Shown piece by piece: positions 23,874 to 32,750 of a stretch of 64,000 nucleotides of DNA; the first letter of the stretch is position 1, and every line of letters starts with the position of its first letter. A model generated the notes under the pieces. That model did no database searches. It was not told the DNA's origin and was given only the letters and a program-made list of their open reading frames with translations. The translations under genes and the position numbers were made by a program. This DNA comes from Alphaproteobacteria bacterium. GTDB taxonomy: Bacteria > Pseudomonadota > Alphaproteobacteria > RF32 > CAG-239. Location: positions 15,619 to 79,618 of the forward strand of contig CAAGHP010000016.1 of the NCBI GenBank assembly GCA_900769705.1, written 5' to 3'.

Positions 23874-26254
23874 AATTTACTTTATCTTGGCTCAAAGAAC
23901 ATTTAGACACAACAGCTTCTTTGGAAGAAATCAGCGAAACATTAACCCGTATCGGTTTGGAAGTTGAAGAAGTTTACAATCCGGCCGCTAATTTAGACGG
24001 TTTTATCACCGCTCGTTTGGATAGCGTGGAAAATCATCCGGATTCTGACCATTTGCACGTTTTGTGCGTGAACGACGGAACCAATAAATATCAAGTTGTT
24101 TGCGGCGCGCCGAATGTTTTTACCGGTTTAATCGGAATTTTCGCTCCGTCCGGAACATTGATTCCTTTGTTTAATGAACGTTTGAAACCAACAAAAATTC
24201 GTGGTGTTGAAAGCTGCGGTATGATGTGCGCTTTTGATGAGTTGGGGATTGGTTCGGACCACAATGCCATTATTGAATTGCCGGCGGACACGCAGCTTGG
24301 CAAACCGGCGGCAGAAGTTTTGGCTATTGACCCGGTGATAGAAGTTTCTATTACTCCTAACCGCGCCGAATGTTTGGGTGTGCGCGGTATTGCTCGCGAT
24401 TTGGCGGCGGCCGGATTGGGTAAGTTAAAGCCGCTGAATATTGTTAAAACTCCGGCTAAATTTGCTAATCCGCTAAAAGTTACGGTGGAATGTCCGGCGG
24501 AATGTCCGACTTATACAGCGCGCTATATTCGCAACGTAAATAATAAAGCCGAAACACCGAAGTGGATGAAAGACCGTTTGGAGGCAATAGGTTTACACTC
24601 TATTTCTCCGCTTGTTGATATTACCAATTACATAAATTATGATTTGGCGCGTCCGTTACACGTTTTTGACGCTGATAAGGTAAGCGGCGATATTGTTGTC
24701 CGTATGGCGAAAGACGGCGAAAAATTTACCGCACTGAATGAAAAAGAATATGTTTTGAATGATAAGGCCTTGGCTATTTGTGATGCTGAAGGTGTGCAAT
24801 GTCTGGGCGGTATTATGGGCGGTTTGGCTAAAGGCTGCTCGACAGATACGACCAATGTTTTGCTGGAATGCGCTTTGTTTAAGCCGGAATGCATTGCCTG
24901 CACCGGCCGTCATCTGCAAATAGATTCGGATTCCCGCTATCGTTATGAACGCTGGGTTGATCCTAAATCAAATATCAGTGGTTCGGACTATGCTACTGCG
25001 ATGATTTTAAACATTTGCGGCGGCGAGGCGTCGGAATTGACCGTGGTTGGTTCGGAAGAATGCAAGCCGCAAGTGGCTTATTTGCGTCCGGAGCGCTTGG
25101 AAACTTTAATCGGTTTGCCGGTAAGCGCCGAAAAATCTATGGAAATTTTGAACAAACTCGGTTTTGAAACTTCTTTGGAAAACGGCAAAATTAAGGCGGT
25201 TTCACCAAGTTGGCGCGGCGATATTGAAGGTGAGCATGATTTGGTTGAAGAAGTTGTGCGTATGATTGGTTTGGATGAAATTCCGGCTGTGTCTTTACCG
25301 CATGATAAATTCCCGAAAGAGACTTTGTCGCCGGCACAGCACAATGCCGTGATTGTAAAACATGAGCTGGCTTCGCGCGGTATGTATGAAACCGTAACTT
25401 GGAGTTTTGCCGACAGCGATTTGGCGCAATATTTCCGCAAAGGACATGAAGCAATTATCTTGGCTAATCCTATTGCCAAAGAGCTGAATGAAATGCGTCC
25501 GTCAATTTTGCCGAATTTGCTGACAGCGGTTAAAAATAATATTGCCCGCGGTTATACCAATGTTTCTTTGTTTGAAGTTGGTCCGGAATTTTACGGCCGC
25601 AATCCGCAAGAGCAAAATATGGCGGCAAGCGGTGTTCGCTGCGGTCAAACGTCTAAAAAAGATTGGACGCACAGCAACCGCGATTATGATGTTTTTGACG
25701 CTAAAGCCGATGCTTTGGCTGTGATTGCCGCGGCTAAAGGGCCGTTTGAAAATCCGCAGATTACTTTGGACGCGCCGTCGTATTATCATCCGGGGCGCTC
25801 AGGAACTTTGCGTTTGGGTAAAAATGTGTTGGCCTACTTTGGTGAGATTCATCCGGCAGTTTTAAAAGCCTTTGACATTAAGACCCGTGTTGTTGCTTTT
25901 GAGGTGATTTTGGATAATATTCCGTTGCCGCGCAACACACAAGGTAAAGCACGCAAAAAACTGGAATTATCGCAATTCCAGCCGGTGGATAAGGATTTGG
26001 CCTTTGTGGTAGACAAGTCGATTAGCGCCGCAGCGATTATTGCAGCCGCTAAAAACGCCGACCGCAATCACATTACCGATGTGCGCGTGTTTGACGTCTA
26101 TGAGGGCGAAAATATGCCGGAAGGTAAAAAATCCGTGGCGATTGCTTTGACATTCCAGCCGGTGGAACAAACCTTTACCGATAAAGATATTGAAAATTTG
26201 ATGAATAAAGTTATAGCTGAAGTCGGTAAAAAGACCGGCGGCGAATTGAGATAG
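23870..26254 (+). CDS. pheT: Phenylalanyl-tRNA synthetase beta subunit
   Basis: A 794-residue beta subunit. It has the N-terminal MKFTLSWLKEHLDT, a tRNA-binding EMAP-like domain (about 40-150), B3/B4 editing domain, B5 domain, inactive synthetase core, and a C-terminal ferredoxin-fold anticodon-binding domain. Standard length and order. ATGA overlap with pheS indicates translational coupling, and proS follows after 11 bp. Confidence 0.96.
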   Translation: MKFTLSWLKEHLDTTASLEEISETLTRIGLEVEEVYNPAANLDGFITARLDSVENHPDSDHLHVLCVNDGTNKYQVVCGAPNVFTGLIGIFAPSGTLIPLFNERLKPTKIRGVESCGMMCAFDELGIGSDHNAIIELPADTQLGKPAAEVLAIDPVIEVSITPNRAECLGVRGIARDLAAAGLGKLKPLNIVKTPAKFANPLKVTVECPAECPTYTARYIRNVNNKAETPKWMKDRLEAIGLHSISPLVDITNYINYDLARPLHVFDADKVSGDIVVRMAKDGEKFTALNEKEYVLNDKALAICDAEGVQCLGGIMGGLAKGCSTDTTNVLLECALFKPECIACTGRHLQIDSDSRYRYERWVDPKSNISGSDYATAMILNICGGEASELTVVGSEECKPQVAYLRPERLETLIGLPVSAEKSMEILNKLGFETSLENGKIKAVSPSWRGDIEGEHDLVEEVVRMIGLDEIPAVSLPHDKFPKETLSPAQHNAVIVKHELASRGMYETVTWSFADSDLAQYFRKGHEAIILANPIAKELNEMRPSILPNLLTAVKNNIARGYTNVSLFEVGPEFYGRNPQEQNMAASGVRCGQTSKKDWTHSNRDYDVFDAKADALAVIAAAKGPFENPQITLDAPSYYHPGRSGTLRLGKNVLAYFGEIHPAVLKAFDIKTRVVAFEVILDNIPLPRNTQGKARKKLELSQFQPVDKDLAFVVDKSISAAAIIAAAKNADRNHITDVRVFDVYEGENMPEGKKSVAIALTFQPVEQTFTDKDIENLMNKVIAEVGKKTGGELR

Positions 26255-26265
26255 GGAGAAAATAA

Positions 26266-27783
26266 ATGGCTTTGAAAAACAGTCGTAAACAAAATTATCC
26301 GGAATGGTATCAAAGTGTGGTTGCCGAAGCCGATATGGCAGAAAACTCTGTTTCTCCGGGGTGTATGGTTATAAAATCCTGGGGCTATGGAATTTGGGAA
26401 CGCATCCAGCATGAAATGGATTATCGTTTTAAGGAAACCGGCCACGAAAACTACTATTTTCCGCTGTTTATTCCGCTTTCTTTCTTTCAAAAAGAAGCCG
26501 ACCACGTTGAAGGTTTTGCCAAAGAAATGGCTGTGGTTACGCACTCTCGTTTGGTTAATGAAGACGGCAAGCTGAAACCGGCTTCTGAGTTGGACGAGCC
26601 TTTAATTGTGCGTCCGACCAGTGAAACAATCATCGCCGACTCGTTTTCTAAATGGGTAAAATCTTATCGTGATTTGCCGATTTTGCTAAACCAGTGGGCA
26701 AACGTTGTGCGTTGGGAAATGCGTCCGCGTTTGTTTTTGCGCACGCGTGAATTTTTGTGGCAAGAGGGACATACCGTACACGCCACGGCTAAAGAAGCCG
26801 AAGCCGAGACAACTAAAATGTTGAATGTGTATAAAGAAGTTTCCGAAGATGTTTTGGCTATGCCTGTGATTGCCGGACGCAAGCCGGAACATGAAAAATT
26901 TCCGGGGGCGGTAGATACATATTGTATTGAAGCCATGATGCAGGACGGTAAAGCTCTGCAAGCCGGAACTTCTCACTTTTTGGGACAAAATTTTGCTAAG
27001 TCGGCGGATATTAAATTTGTTAATCAAAACAATGAGCAAGAATATGCTTATACGACTTCTTGGGGCGTTTCTACCCGTTTAATCGGCGGGGTGATTATGT
27101 CGCACGCTGATGATGAGGGAATGGTTGTTCCGCCAAGAATTGCACCGTATCAGATTATCTTTATTCCGTTGATTAAAAAGAATGATGATGCCGCAAAAAT
27201 TATGGCGTATATTGAAAACATTCAAGCTCAGCTGAAAAATAAAACCGCGTTTGGCGAAAGACTGCGCACCAAAATTGATTCTCGCGACAAATCCAGCGTG
27301 GATAAAGTTTGGGAGTGGGTTCGCAAAGGTGCGCCTATGGTTTGCGAAATCGGCGCCCGTGATATTGAAAACGGCGGTTTGATGGTTAAAGAGCGTATTT
27401 TCTTTGGTCAGCCGGAAGGCAAAAAAATTCTGAAAACTGAAGAATTTGCGGCTACTGTCAGCGAGCGTTTGGAATTTTTGCAACATGAAATGTTTAAGCG
27501 CGCAAAAGAGCGTTTGGAACAAAATATTCGTACCGATATTAAAACTCCGGAAGAATTTGCCGCTTATTTTGCCAACGGCAATGAATGGATTGAAGATGGT
27601 AAACAAGGCAAAGTTGCGTTTGTGCGCGGTAAATGGTGCGCAGACCCGGCAACCGAAGAATTGCTCAAAGCTATGAAAATCACCATTCGCTGCATTCCGT
27701 TTGACCAAAGCGGTACAACAGGCAAATGTCTGCTGACCGGTAAAGATGCGACTTTAGATGTGATTTATGCACGCAGTTATTAG
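26266..27783 (+). CDS. proS: Prolyl-tRNA synthetase, archaeal/eukaryotic type (ProS type 3)
   Basis: A 505-residue class II synthetase charging tRNA-Pro. It lacks the roughly 180-residue editing insertion of the common bacterial enzyme and has the type 3 N-terminus (QNYPEWYQSVVAEADMAE), VRPTSETII, RWEMRPRLFLRTREFLWQEG and the type 3 C-terminal domain ending near IPFDQSG...VIYARSY. Alphaproteobacteria usually carry the bacterial short type 2 form, so this is probably a transferred or replaced copy. GGGAGAAAATAA precedes the ATG. It sits in a pheST-proS operon. Confidence 0.92.
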   Translation: MALKNSRKQNYPEWYQSVVAEADMAENSVSPGCMVIKSWGYGIWERIQHEMDYRFKETGHENYYFPLFIPLSFFQKEADHVEGFAKEMAVVTHSRLVNEDGKLKPASELDEPLIVRPTSETIIADSFSKWVKSYRDLPILLNQWANVVRWEMRPRLFLRTREFLWQEGHTVHATAKEAEAETTKMLNVYKEVSEDVLAMPVIAGRKPEHEKFPGAVDTYCIEAMMQDGKALQAGTSHFLGQNFAKSADIKFVNQNNEQEYAYTTSWGVSTRLIGGVIMSHADDEGMVVPPRIAPYQIIFIPLIKKNDDAAKIMAYIENIQAQLKNKTAFGERLRTKIDSRDKSSVDKVWEWVRKGAPMVCEIGARDIENGGLMVKERIFFGQPEGKKILKTEEFAATVSERLEFLQHEMFKRAKERLEQNIRTDIKTPEEFAAYFANGNEWIEDGKQGKVAFVRGKWCADPATEELLKAMKITIRCIPFDQSGTTGKCLLTGKDATLDVIYARSY

Positions 27784-27801
27784 TTTTTAGAGGGTATAAA
27801 A

Positions 27802-28137
27802 ATGTCAAAACAAACTTGTTTTATGATTTTTATTGCGGCTTTGGTGGTGATTATGGCTTCATTTATTTTTGGTTTTGGCGCCGTAACCGCTCCGGTTTCG
27901 GAAACATTCGGCGCAATGAAAGGACTATATTTAGCTATATCCGCCTTGGTAATTTCTTTGCTGCTCTTGAAGCAAAAATATTATTGGCTGCTGATTTTGG
28001 GCTGCGCGGTTGTTGCTGCTGTTTTAATCCAGCTTTTAATTGTCGGCGGTTCGGTTATGAGCATAGCCGTGCTTTATAAAATTGCTGCGTTTGCGGTGTA
28101 TGCTTATTTGGTACAGCTTGTCCGCTTTATGATATAG
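27802..28137 (+). CDS. Small four-helix membrane protein
   Basis: A 111-residue protein with four hydrophobic segments (about 8-28, 37-54, 61-80, 87-108) and few charged residues. It starts 18 bp after proS with an AGAGGGTAT site, so it is probably the last gene of the operon. I recognise no family. Confidence 0.7.
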   Translation: MSKQTCFMIFIAALVVIMASFIFGFGAVTAPVSETFGAMKGLYLAISALVISLLLLKQKYYWLLILGCAVVAAVLIQLLIVGGSVMSIAVLYKIAAFAVYAYLVQLVRFMI

Positions 28138-28138
28138 A

Positions 28139-28241
28139 GAAACTCGTCTAATGGCTTTCTGCTGGTAAGATTTTTTCTTATGTACTGGTTTGTACACTGC
28201 GAAAAAATCTTACTTTGCATTAAGCTCATTATCCGAGTTTC
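28139..28241. repeat. GAAACTCG palindromic repeat, copy 1
   Basis: A 103-bp element with terminal inverted repeats GAAACTCG/CGAGTTTC and a near-palindromic centre (TGTACTGGTTTGTACA). Its right half (about 63 bp) is almost identical to 36311-36378. Confidence 0.75.
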
Positions 28242-28253
28242 TGAGAGCTATGT

Positions 28254-28355
28254 GAATTTTGCGCTCGTGTACTAGTTTGTACACAGCGCAAAAAAGTTAA
28301 TGTGTATTAGCCTCATTATTCGGCATTTTAAACTCGTCTAGCAGCGCATCTGGCG
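28254..28355. repeat. Degenerate GAAACTCG repeat fragments
   Basis: A second centre (GTGTACTAGTTTGTACAC, 28267-28284) with an eroded right end, followed by another left end AAACTCGTCTAGCAG (28331-28345). These look like nested or partial copies of the adjacent element. Confidence 0.6.
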
Positions 28356-28366
28356 CCAAAACTACG

Positions 28367-28420
28367 AAAGAGAGAAAATTTACGTACATCAATGTACGCT
28401 GGAATTTTCTCTCTTTTTGT
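28367..28420 (+). terminator. Terminator of the pheST-proS operon
   Basis: 14-bp stem AAAGAGAGAAAATT/AATTTTCTCTCTTT, with an inner GTACAT/ATGTAC pair, then TTTTTG. Confidence 0.75.
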
Positions 28421-28427
28421 ATAAAGA

Positions 28428-28457
28428 AAAGCGTAAAGTTTAAAAACTTTACGCTTT
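28428..28457. terminator. Terminator of the 28473-28844 gene
   Basis: Perfect stem AAAGCGTAAAGTT/AACTTTACGCTTT past the minus-strand stop. Confidence 0.75.
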
Positions 28458-28472
28458 CAGAAATTAGAATTG

Positions 28473-28844
28473 TTAAGCGGTCAAAATCTTGAGGCAGTCA
28501 AACATAACACGAATATGATGTTTTGTGCCGGAGGAAATTACGCTCATAAAGCCTTTAGTACACAGCTCGTCATAATCCTTGAAATCTTCAGATTTGACCA
28601 GATTTTGCAGTTTGCGTTGTACCAAAATCATTGCCATCTTATCGTGGTAATGACCTTTTACTACTTGTTCCAATGCCAAAATAATGGAACCGGAAATTTC
28701 ATACAAACCAAACAAAATACCTTGAATATCCTCTGCACCAAACTGCCAGCCTTCACGGATATCGTTAGCCCAGCCGGAGCGATAAATTTTCAAATCAGAA
28801 ATCTGCTGTAAAACATCGCTGCTTAAAACATCTAATTTAGCCAT
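28473..28844 (-). CDS. Unknown 123-residue helical protein
   Basis: From the Met at 28844 (MAKLDVLSSDVLQQ) the protein is a soluble, mostly helical chain with no membrane segment or recognised motif. It ends at its own terminator. A hairpin with GAGGG/CCCTC arms lies in its 5' leader (about 28867-28900). There is no clear Shine-Dalgarno. Confidence 0.6.
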   Translation of the reverse strand: MAKLDVLSSDVLQQISDLKIYRSGWANDIREGWQFGAEDIQGILFGLYEISGSIILALEQVVKGHYHDKMAMILVQRKLQNLVKSEDFKDYDELCTKGFMSVISSGTKHHIRVMFDCLKILTA

Positions 28845-29006
28845 AATCAATCTGGGTTTGTTTAAAGAGGGGGTGCCCTATTACACGTCCCGTTCCCTCT
28901 GAAAAGTTAATAATATTAAAAATAATTTCAAATATAACTATTTTATAGCTTATTTATAGACAAAAGTCAAGGAGAGTTTTTGAAATATTTTGGCAAAACT
29001 TAGCCC

Positions 29007-29035
29007 TTTACTTTTTTCAAGATGTTTGTTAGTTT
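29007..29035 (+). promoter_or_regulatory. Promoter of pilin-leader RNA copy 4
   Basis: TTTACT (29007-29012), 17 bp, TAGTTT (29030-29035). Same design and same offset to the first hairpin as the other three copies. Confidence 0.55.
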
Positions 29036-29040
29036 AGCAA

Positions 29041-29227
29041 ACAGATGGGCAATAGTCTGTCTGGGGTGTGGTAGCCTCTTCAGTATACGTCTGCAGTATC
29101 AGACGATAAATAATACCTTCTGGCTAAAGGGCTGGAAGGTAGCAGAATGTGCTATAAGCTAATATGCTACACTATTTTATACTGAATAGCTTACCAACTT
29201 CCAGCTGTCTCGCCGACAGCTTTTTTG
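29041..29227 (+). ncRNA. Pilin-leader structured RNA, copy 4 (divergent)
   Basis: Primary sequence is largely different from copies 1-3 but the layout is kept. Hairpin A is ACAGA/TCTGT (29041-29060), hairpin B is GGGGTGTGGTAGCCTC (29063-29078) and pseudoknot strand TTCAGTATA (29079-29087) is followed by hairpin C CGTCTG/CAGACG. Outer helix GCTGGAAG/CTTCCAGC pairs 29131-29138 with 29198-29205. A hairpin CTAT/ATAG carries the loop TATACTGAA (29178-29186), the perfect complement of the pseudoknot strand. Terminator GCTGTC/GACAGC plus TTTTTT ends at 29226. The pilin-like start follows 30 bp later. Confidence 0.78.
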
Positions 29228-29256
29228 TTGTAATTCCAAAATGATAGGAAGTTGTT

Positions 29257-30057
29257 ATGATATTAAAAAATTTGAAAAATTGTTTGGTCTTTCGTCTGTT
29301 CTCTTTCATTCTCAACTTCATGCTTGCGTGCGAGCATAGCGAACTACTGCAAACATTTAGGAATGTAATGTCAATATTATTGAAGCGGATGTACAATCCT
29401 GTATCCTCTGCGAATGAGCTGACGCTCAAAGCAAAGGATGATAAAAATAGGGTGTTGCAAATTGGTCGTTCAATGATAGAAATGCTCGGCGTGCTGGCTA
29501 TCATCGCTGTACTGAGTGTCGGCGGAATAGCAGGATATTCAAAAGCCATGGAAATGTATAAAATCAATAAAACATTGGAGCATTATAACTATTTAGTTTT
29601 GGGAATGCTTGACTACGTTAGAGAAACTAAAAATTTGGCAGAACAAACAAATACAGGTATGACAATGATTGCCGAAGCAGCTGGGCTTATTCCGGCAACA
29701 TGGCAAAAGGAAAACAACTTTAATCTAAGAGATGACATGGAAAACATTGTGCAGATTTTTGCTAACAAAACACATCTTTCTATTGATTATATTTTCCAAA
29801 ATTCTGAAAAACACTCAATAACAGATAAATTATGCAATAATTTGTTCAATAACACATTAAAACCGTTAAGCAACAGTATTCAGGTTATTTATGTTACAAT
29901 AGCCAATAAGATAAATTTTGCTATTTATTATGGTAATACAACCTGTGATGCAGCCAAATCAAAAAAATGTCTCAGAGATGTAGAATTAAGCGATATAAGA
30001 GATTCCTGTAACTTTTGTGCCGAGCAAAAATTTTGTTCTATAGCTGTAAAGTTTTAA
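29257..30057 (+). CDS. Pilin-like protein, copy 2, with repeat-derived long leader
   Basis: A 266-residue pilin-like protein. The mature sequence would start at RSMIEMLGVLAIIAVLSVGG after Gly 70, giving a 70-residue leader instead of the usual 8-9. Residues about 21-62 (LACEHSEL...LTLKAKDD) are encoded by a 126-bp palindromic element shared with the gene at 37604-38482. The globular part keeps the family cysteines (KLCNN, NTTCDA, KKCLRD, SCNFCA, FCSIAVKF). AGGAAG precedes the ATG. No assembly genes are nearby. The start could be annotated further downstream, but the only good ribosome-binding site is here. Confidence 0.8.
   Translation: MILKNLKNCLVFRLFSFILNFMLACEHSELLQTFRNVMSILLKRMYNPVSSANELTLKAKDDKNRVLQIGRSMIEMLGVLAIIAVLSVGGIAGYSKAMEMYKINKTLEHYNYLVLGMLDYVRETKNLAEQTNTGMTMIAEAAGLIPATWQKENNFNLRDDMENIVQIFANKTHLSIDYIFQNSEKHSITDKLCNNLFNNTLKPLSNSIQVIYVTIANKINFAIYYGNTTCDAAKSKKCLRDVELSDIRDSCNFCAEQKFCSIAVKF
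29317..29442 (+). repeat. 126-bp palindromic element inside pilin gene, copy A
   Basis: Begins TTCATGCTTGCG and ends near CAAAGGATGAT, in frame (42 codons). It aligns over its whole length with the reverse complement of 38276-38401, with the strongest identity in GAGCATAGCGAACTA and GCGAATGAGCTGACGCTCAA. Confidence 0.75.
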
Positions 30058-30141
30058 CTTAAATTCGGCAACTCTAAATTTTTAAGCGTCGGCTCAAAAT
30101 AGAAATATTACATTTTGCTATGATATTAAATCATATTTTTG

Positions 30142-30170
30142 TTGACTTTTTGTCAAAAAAAGCGGATAAC
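30142..30170 (+). promoter_or_regulatory. Promoter of the small membrane protein gene
   Basis: TTGACT (30142-30147), 17 bp, GATAAC (30165-30170), 52 bp before the ATG. Confidence 0.45.
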
Positions 30171-30222
30171 ATAAATATATTTAAATTATGATTTCTATTA
30201 TTAACTCTTAAATTTTCAGCTT

Positions 30223-30462
30223 ATGTTAATTGATATTATTTTTTGGCTGGTTGCTGTTTTTTGTTTGTGTGCAGGCGTTTATTGCTTGGTCGTGTACAAG
30301 GACAAAGTTCCTCCGGTTATCAAGATTGTCTTTTGGGCTATATTGATGCTTTTAGCCATGGGGGCGGCAGTTTGGTTTTTGGCTTTATACCATACTTTGT
30401 TCTATCCTTTGGATGTTGACGTTCATGCACCGATAATGATTTACGGCGTTTACTTTCAATAA
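30223..30462 (+). CDS. Small two-helix membrane protein
   Basis: A 79-residue protein with two hydrophobic segments (about 3-24 and 34-55) and a C-terminal DVDVHAPIMIYG tail. There is no Shine-Dalgarno, but a promoter at 30142 and a terminator at 30492 frame it as an independent gene. I recognise no family. Confidence 0.6.
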   Translation: MLIDIIFWLVAVFCLCAGVYCLVVYKDKVPPVIKIVFWAILMLLAMGAAVWFLALYHTLFYPLDVDVHAPIMIYGVYFQ

Positions 30463-30491
30463 AAACATCAGCTTTGGAAAGCTAATATAAA

Positions 30492-30528
30492 AAAACAGCG
30501 TTATCACTAAAGATAGCGCTGTTTTTTT
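30492..30528. terminator. Terminator between the two membrane protein genes
   Basis: Stem ACAGCGTTATC/GATAGCGCTGT and a T-run on plus; it also fits the convergent minus-strand gene. Confidence 0.75.
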
Positions 30529-30529
30529 G

Positions 30530-31576
30530 TTATTTTGCGGTTATAAAACTATCTATGCCCAGCTGTTGATGAAAAAGTAAAGCTATGCCGATAATGGCCG
30601 CAAAGCATAAAAATATAACCAATATGTTGGCAAAAGCAGAGGTCCTTTGCGGTAAATTAGGCGTTATACCCTCGTCGCAAGCGTAGTTGATGTATATGCG
30701 GCAAGCAGAAATAATGTATAGCGGACGAAACAAAATCATTATAATAAGCAGCGCCAAAATTAGTGGAAATCCGGCGTAAAAATACCATGAATAGATATCG
30801 TATTCGTCCGGCATTTTATCCATATAGCAAAAGAAAAGAACTGTACCGGTATAGCAGCCGATACCAATTATCCAACAAACAAAAGAGTAGCCAAGGCGCA
30901 ATTTAATCAGCGGTAAAAAGCGTTTTTTGAGCAAAAACAAAGAATCTTTACAGGCATCTTTAAAGCTGCGTCCGTAGAGAAGCGCAGGAATAAAACCAAG
31001 GCTAATCATTTTCCAGAGTTGATAGAGTAGTTCCCTTTCATATTTTACAGCGCGTGATGTGTGGTCGTTTTTCTTCGGCAGTCTTTCTAAGATGCGTTTA
31101 ACCGTCCACCAGCCGTCTATCCAAGAAAAAATCCAAAGCGTGCCGGCGCGGCTAAACGCGGCTTTCATACAATCTGTAAAAGTGGACTCTTTGTTTTGAA
31201 AGCGCAAAAGACAAGATGCATTCATACATGCTGTTAAAATTCCAAGCGGAAAAGCGGCTAGCCCCACACAGGCCAGCGACCAGACTAATAAAATTATGTT
31301 TGCGGCTGTGTTTTCTGTGTCATTTTTCCATATTTCTTCGGGTATCCAAGACAAACCTTGTGTCCAAATAAAATAAACCAAAGCAATAGTAGCCCATTGT
31401 AAAAGCGCAAATACAATATTTTCTTTTTCGGTAAAAATAAAGCGCAGAGAAGCGGCGATGCTGGTAAAAAAGCTGCCGATAGAACCAAAATATCCCGGAT
31501 TTTCGCTAAAATCAGTTTCTTTATAGGCTTTCGTTTTTAGTCTGTCAAACTCAGATTTCATGGTAAATAATGACAT
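30530..31576 (-). CDS. Unknown polytopic membrane protein
   Basis: A 348-residue inner-membrane protein with about six hydrophobic segments (near 55-75, 95-125, 185-205, 230-255, 268-292, 318-340). A soluble stretch with ERLPKKNDHTSRAVKYEREL lies between segments. AAAGGAGAAAA precedes the ATG at 31576; upstream in-frame codons to 31627 are rejected. I do not recognise the family; it resembles generic ABC-less EI24/DUF-type integral proteins only in topology. Confidence 0.7.
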   Translation of the reverse strand: MSLFTMKSEFDRLKTKAYKETDFSENPGYFGSIGSFFTSIAASLRFIFTEKENIVFALLQWATIALVYFIWTQGLSWIPEEIWKNDTENTAANIILLVWSLACVGLAAFPLGILTACMNASCLLRFQNKESTFTDCMKAAFSRAGTLWIFSWIDGWWTVKRILERLPKKNDHTSRAVKYERELLYQLWKMISLGFIPALLYGRSFKDACKDSLFLLKKRFLPLIKLRLGYSFVCWIIGIGCYTGTVLFFCYMDKMPDEYDIYSWYFYAGFPLILALLIIMILFRPLYIISACRIYINYACDEGITPNLPQRTSAFANILVIFLCFAAIIGIALLFHQQLGIDSFITAK

Positions 31577-31629
31577 AATTTTTCTCCTTTTTATTTTGAT
31601 TGTAGCGGAATAAAAGCAAGTCTGCAATA

Positions 31630-31662
31630 AAAAAGCAGCATTATCCTTATAGATAATGCTGC
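31630..31662 (-). terminator. Terminator of the 31684-32583 gene
   Basis: Perfect stem GCAGCATTATC/GATAATGCTGC followed on minus by TTTTTTA. Confidence 0.8.
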
Positions 31663-31683
31663 GAAATGCTGCTGTATTTCTGC

Positions 31684-32583
31684 TTATTTAGAATTTTGCT
31701 TTTGTTTCATCGCATACAACGCAAAAGAGCTGCTTTCTTGTCCTTCAATGTATACTGAATTTTTTACTAAAGGCTTGTCTTCCATGGTAGCCACAGTTTT
31801 TTCCGGTTCATAAGGCTTTGCAAATTGATTGTCTGTTATCTTTGCACCTATGCTTTCAACAGCTTTACTCAAAGGATTTTGAATATTGAAACCGGCTTTT
31901 GAATTGTTGATGCGATCAATAGTCTTTTGAGTTTCCTGAACAGTCTTTTTTATCTCGGCCTGAGTTTTCAGAACGCTTTTCAAATCCATTTCTTTTTTCA
32001 TTAAAGCTTGGTCGGCGTTTTGTTCGGATGCTTGGCACAATGCGCTGATGGCCTGACGAGAAGTTTTTATGCTTGCATCGCCGATATATTGAGCAAAATT
32101 GCTTGGTTCATTAACAGCCATAGTTAAAAGCTCCAGAGCTTTTTCTCCGAATTTTTCTATCAGCTGGCCGGTTATTTCTTCGGAATTAACGGTTTTGCCG
32201 GCACCGTTTACTTTATTCATATAATTGAGAATTCTGACCATCTTATCATGCTGAACATCTTGAGGTCGAGCCGCTGCCTGTTCTGCTTTTTTCTCAACAT
32301 TTGCTTTGGCATTTTTCCAGCCGTTTTTCAAACCTTCGTTTATTTCTTCTTTTCTTTTGGCAACGGCATCAACTGCTGCTTTGCCATAGTTTGTGTTGAG
32401 AGGTTTATCTTTAGGAGCCATTACGTATATTTCAGGATGTGCTTCATTGGAAGTTTGTTTTTGCGGAGCAGCTTTTTTCTGAGCCTCTTTTTCCGCATGA
32501 GCCTTGCCCCAAGGAGTCATTGTTTGAATATTGGATTTATTGTCTTCCGGTGCCTTAATGTATGAGCCATTGTTGTCAGTCAT
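31684..32583 (-). CDS. Unknown hydrophilic 299-residue protein
   Basis: A soluble, Lys/Gln/Ala-rich protein with no signal peptide or membrane segment. The N-terminal 100 residues look disordered; a helical domain (about 105-195) and a coiled-coil stretch (about 195-235, LKTQAEIKKTVQETQKTIDR) follow. TTAGGAGAAA precedes the ATG. The general look is that of an effector or scaffold protein, which is inference only. Its own terminator follows. Confidence 0.65.
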   Translation of the reverse strand: MTDNNGSYIKAPEDNKSNIQTMTPWGKAHAEKEAQKKAAPQKQTSNEAHPEIYVMAPKDKPLNTNYGKAAVDAVAKRKEEINEGLKNGWKNAKANVEKKAEQAAARPQDVQHDKMVRILNYMNKVNGAGKTVNSEEITGQLIEKFGEKALELLTMAVNEPSNFAQYIGDASIKTSRQAISALCQASEQNADQALMKKEMDLKSVLKTQAEIKKTVQETQKTIDRINNSKAGFNIQNPLSKAVESIGAKITDNQFAKPYEPEKTVATMEDKPLVKNSVYIEGQESSSFALYAMKQKQNSK

Positions 32584-32750
32584 AATTTTTCTCCTAATAA
32601 GATATGTTATTTTGTCTAAGCATAGCAGCTAATTATATATAAGACAAGCAAAATCGGCAAAAGACTGCTTTTGTCATATTTCTGTAACAATTTTGCAATA
32701 TTATTACATTAAACAGCTGAGTTATAAAAATGTTGTTTTGCCAGAACTTT

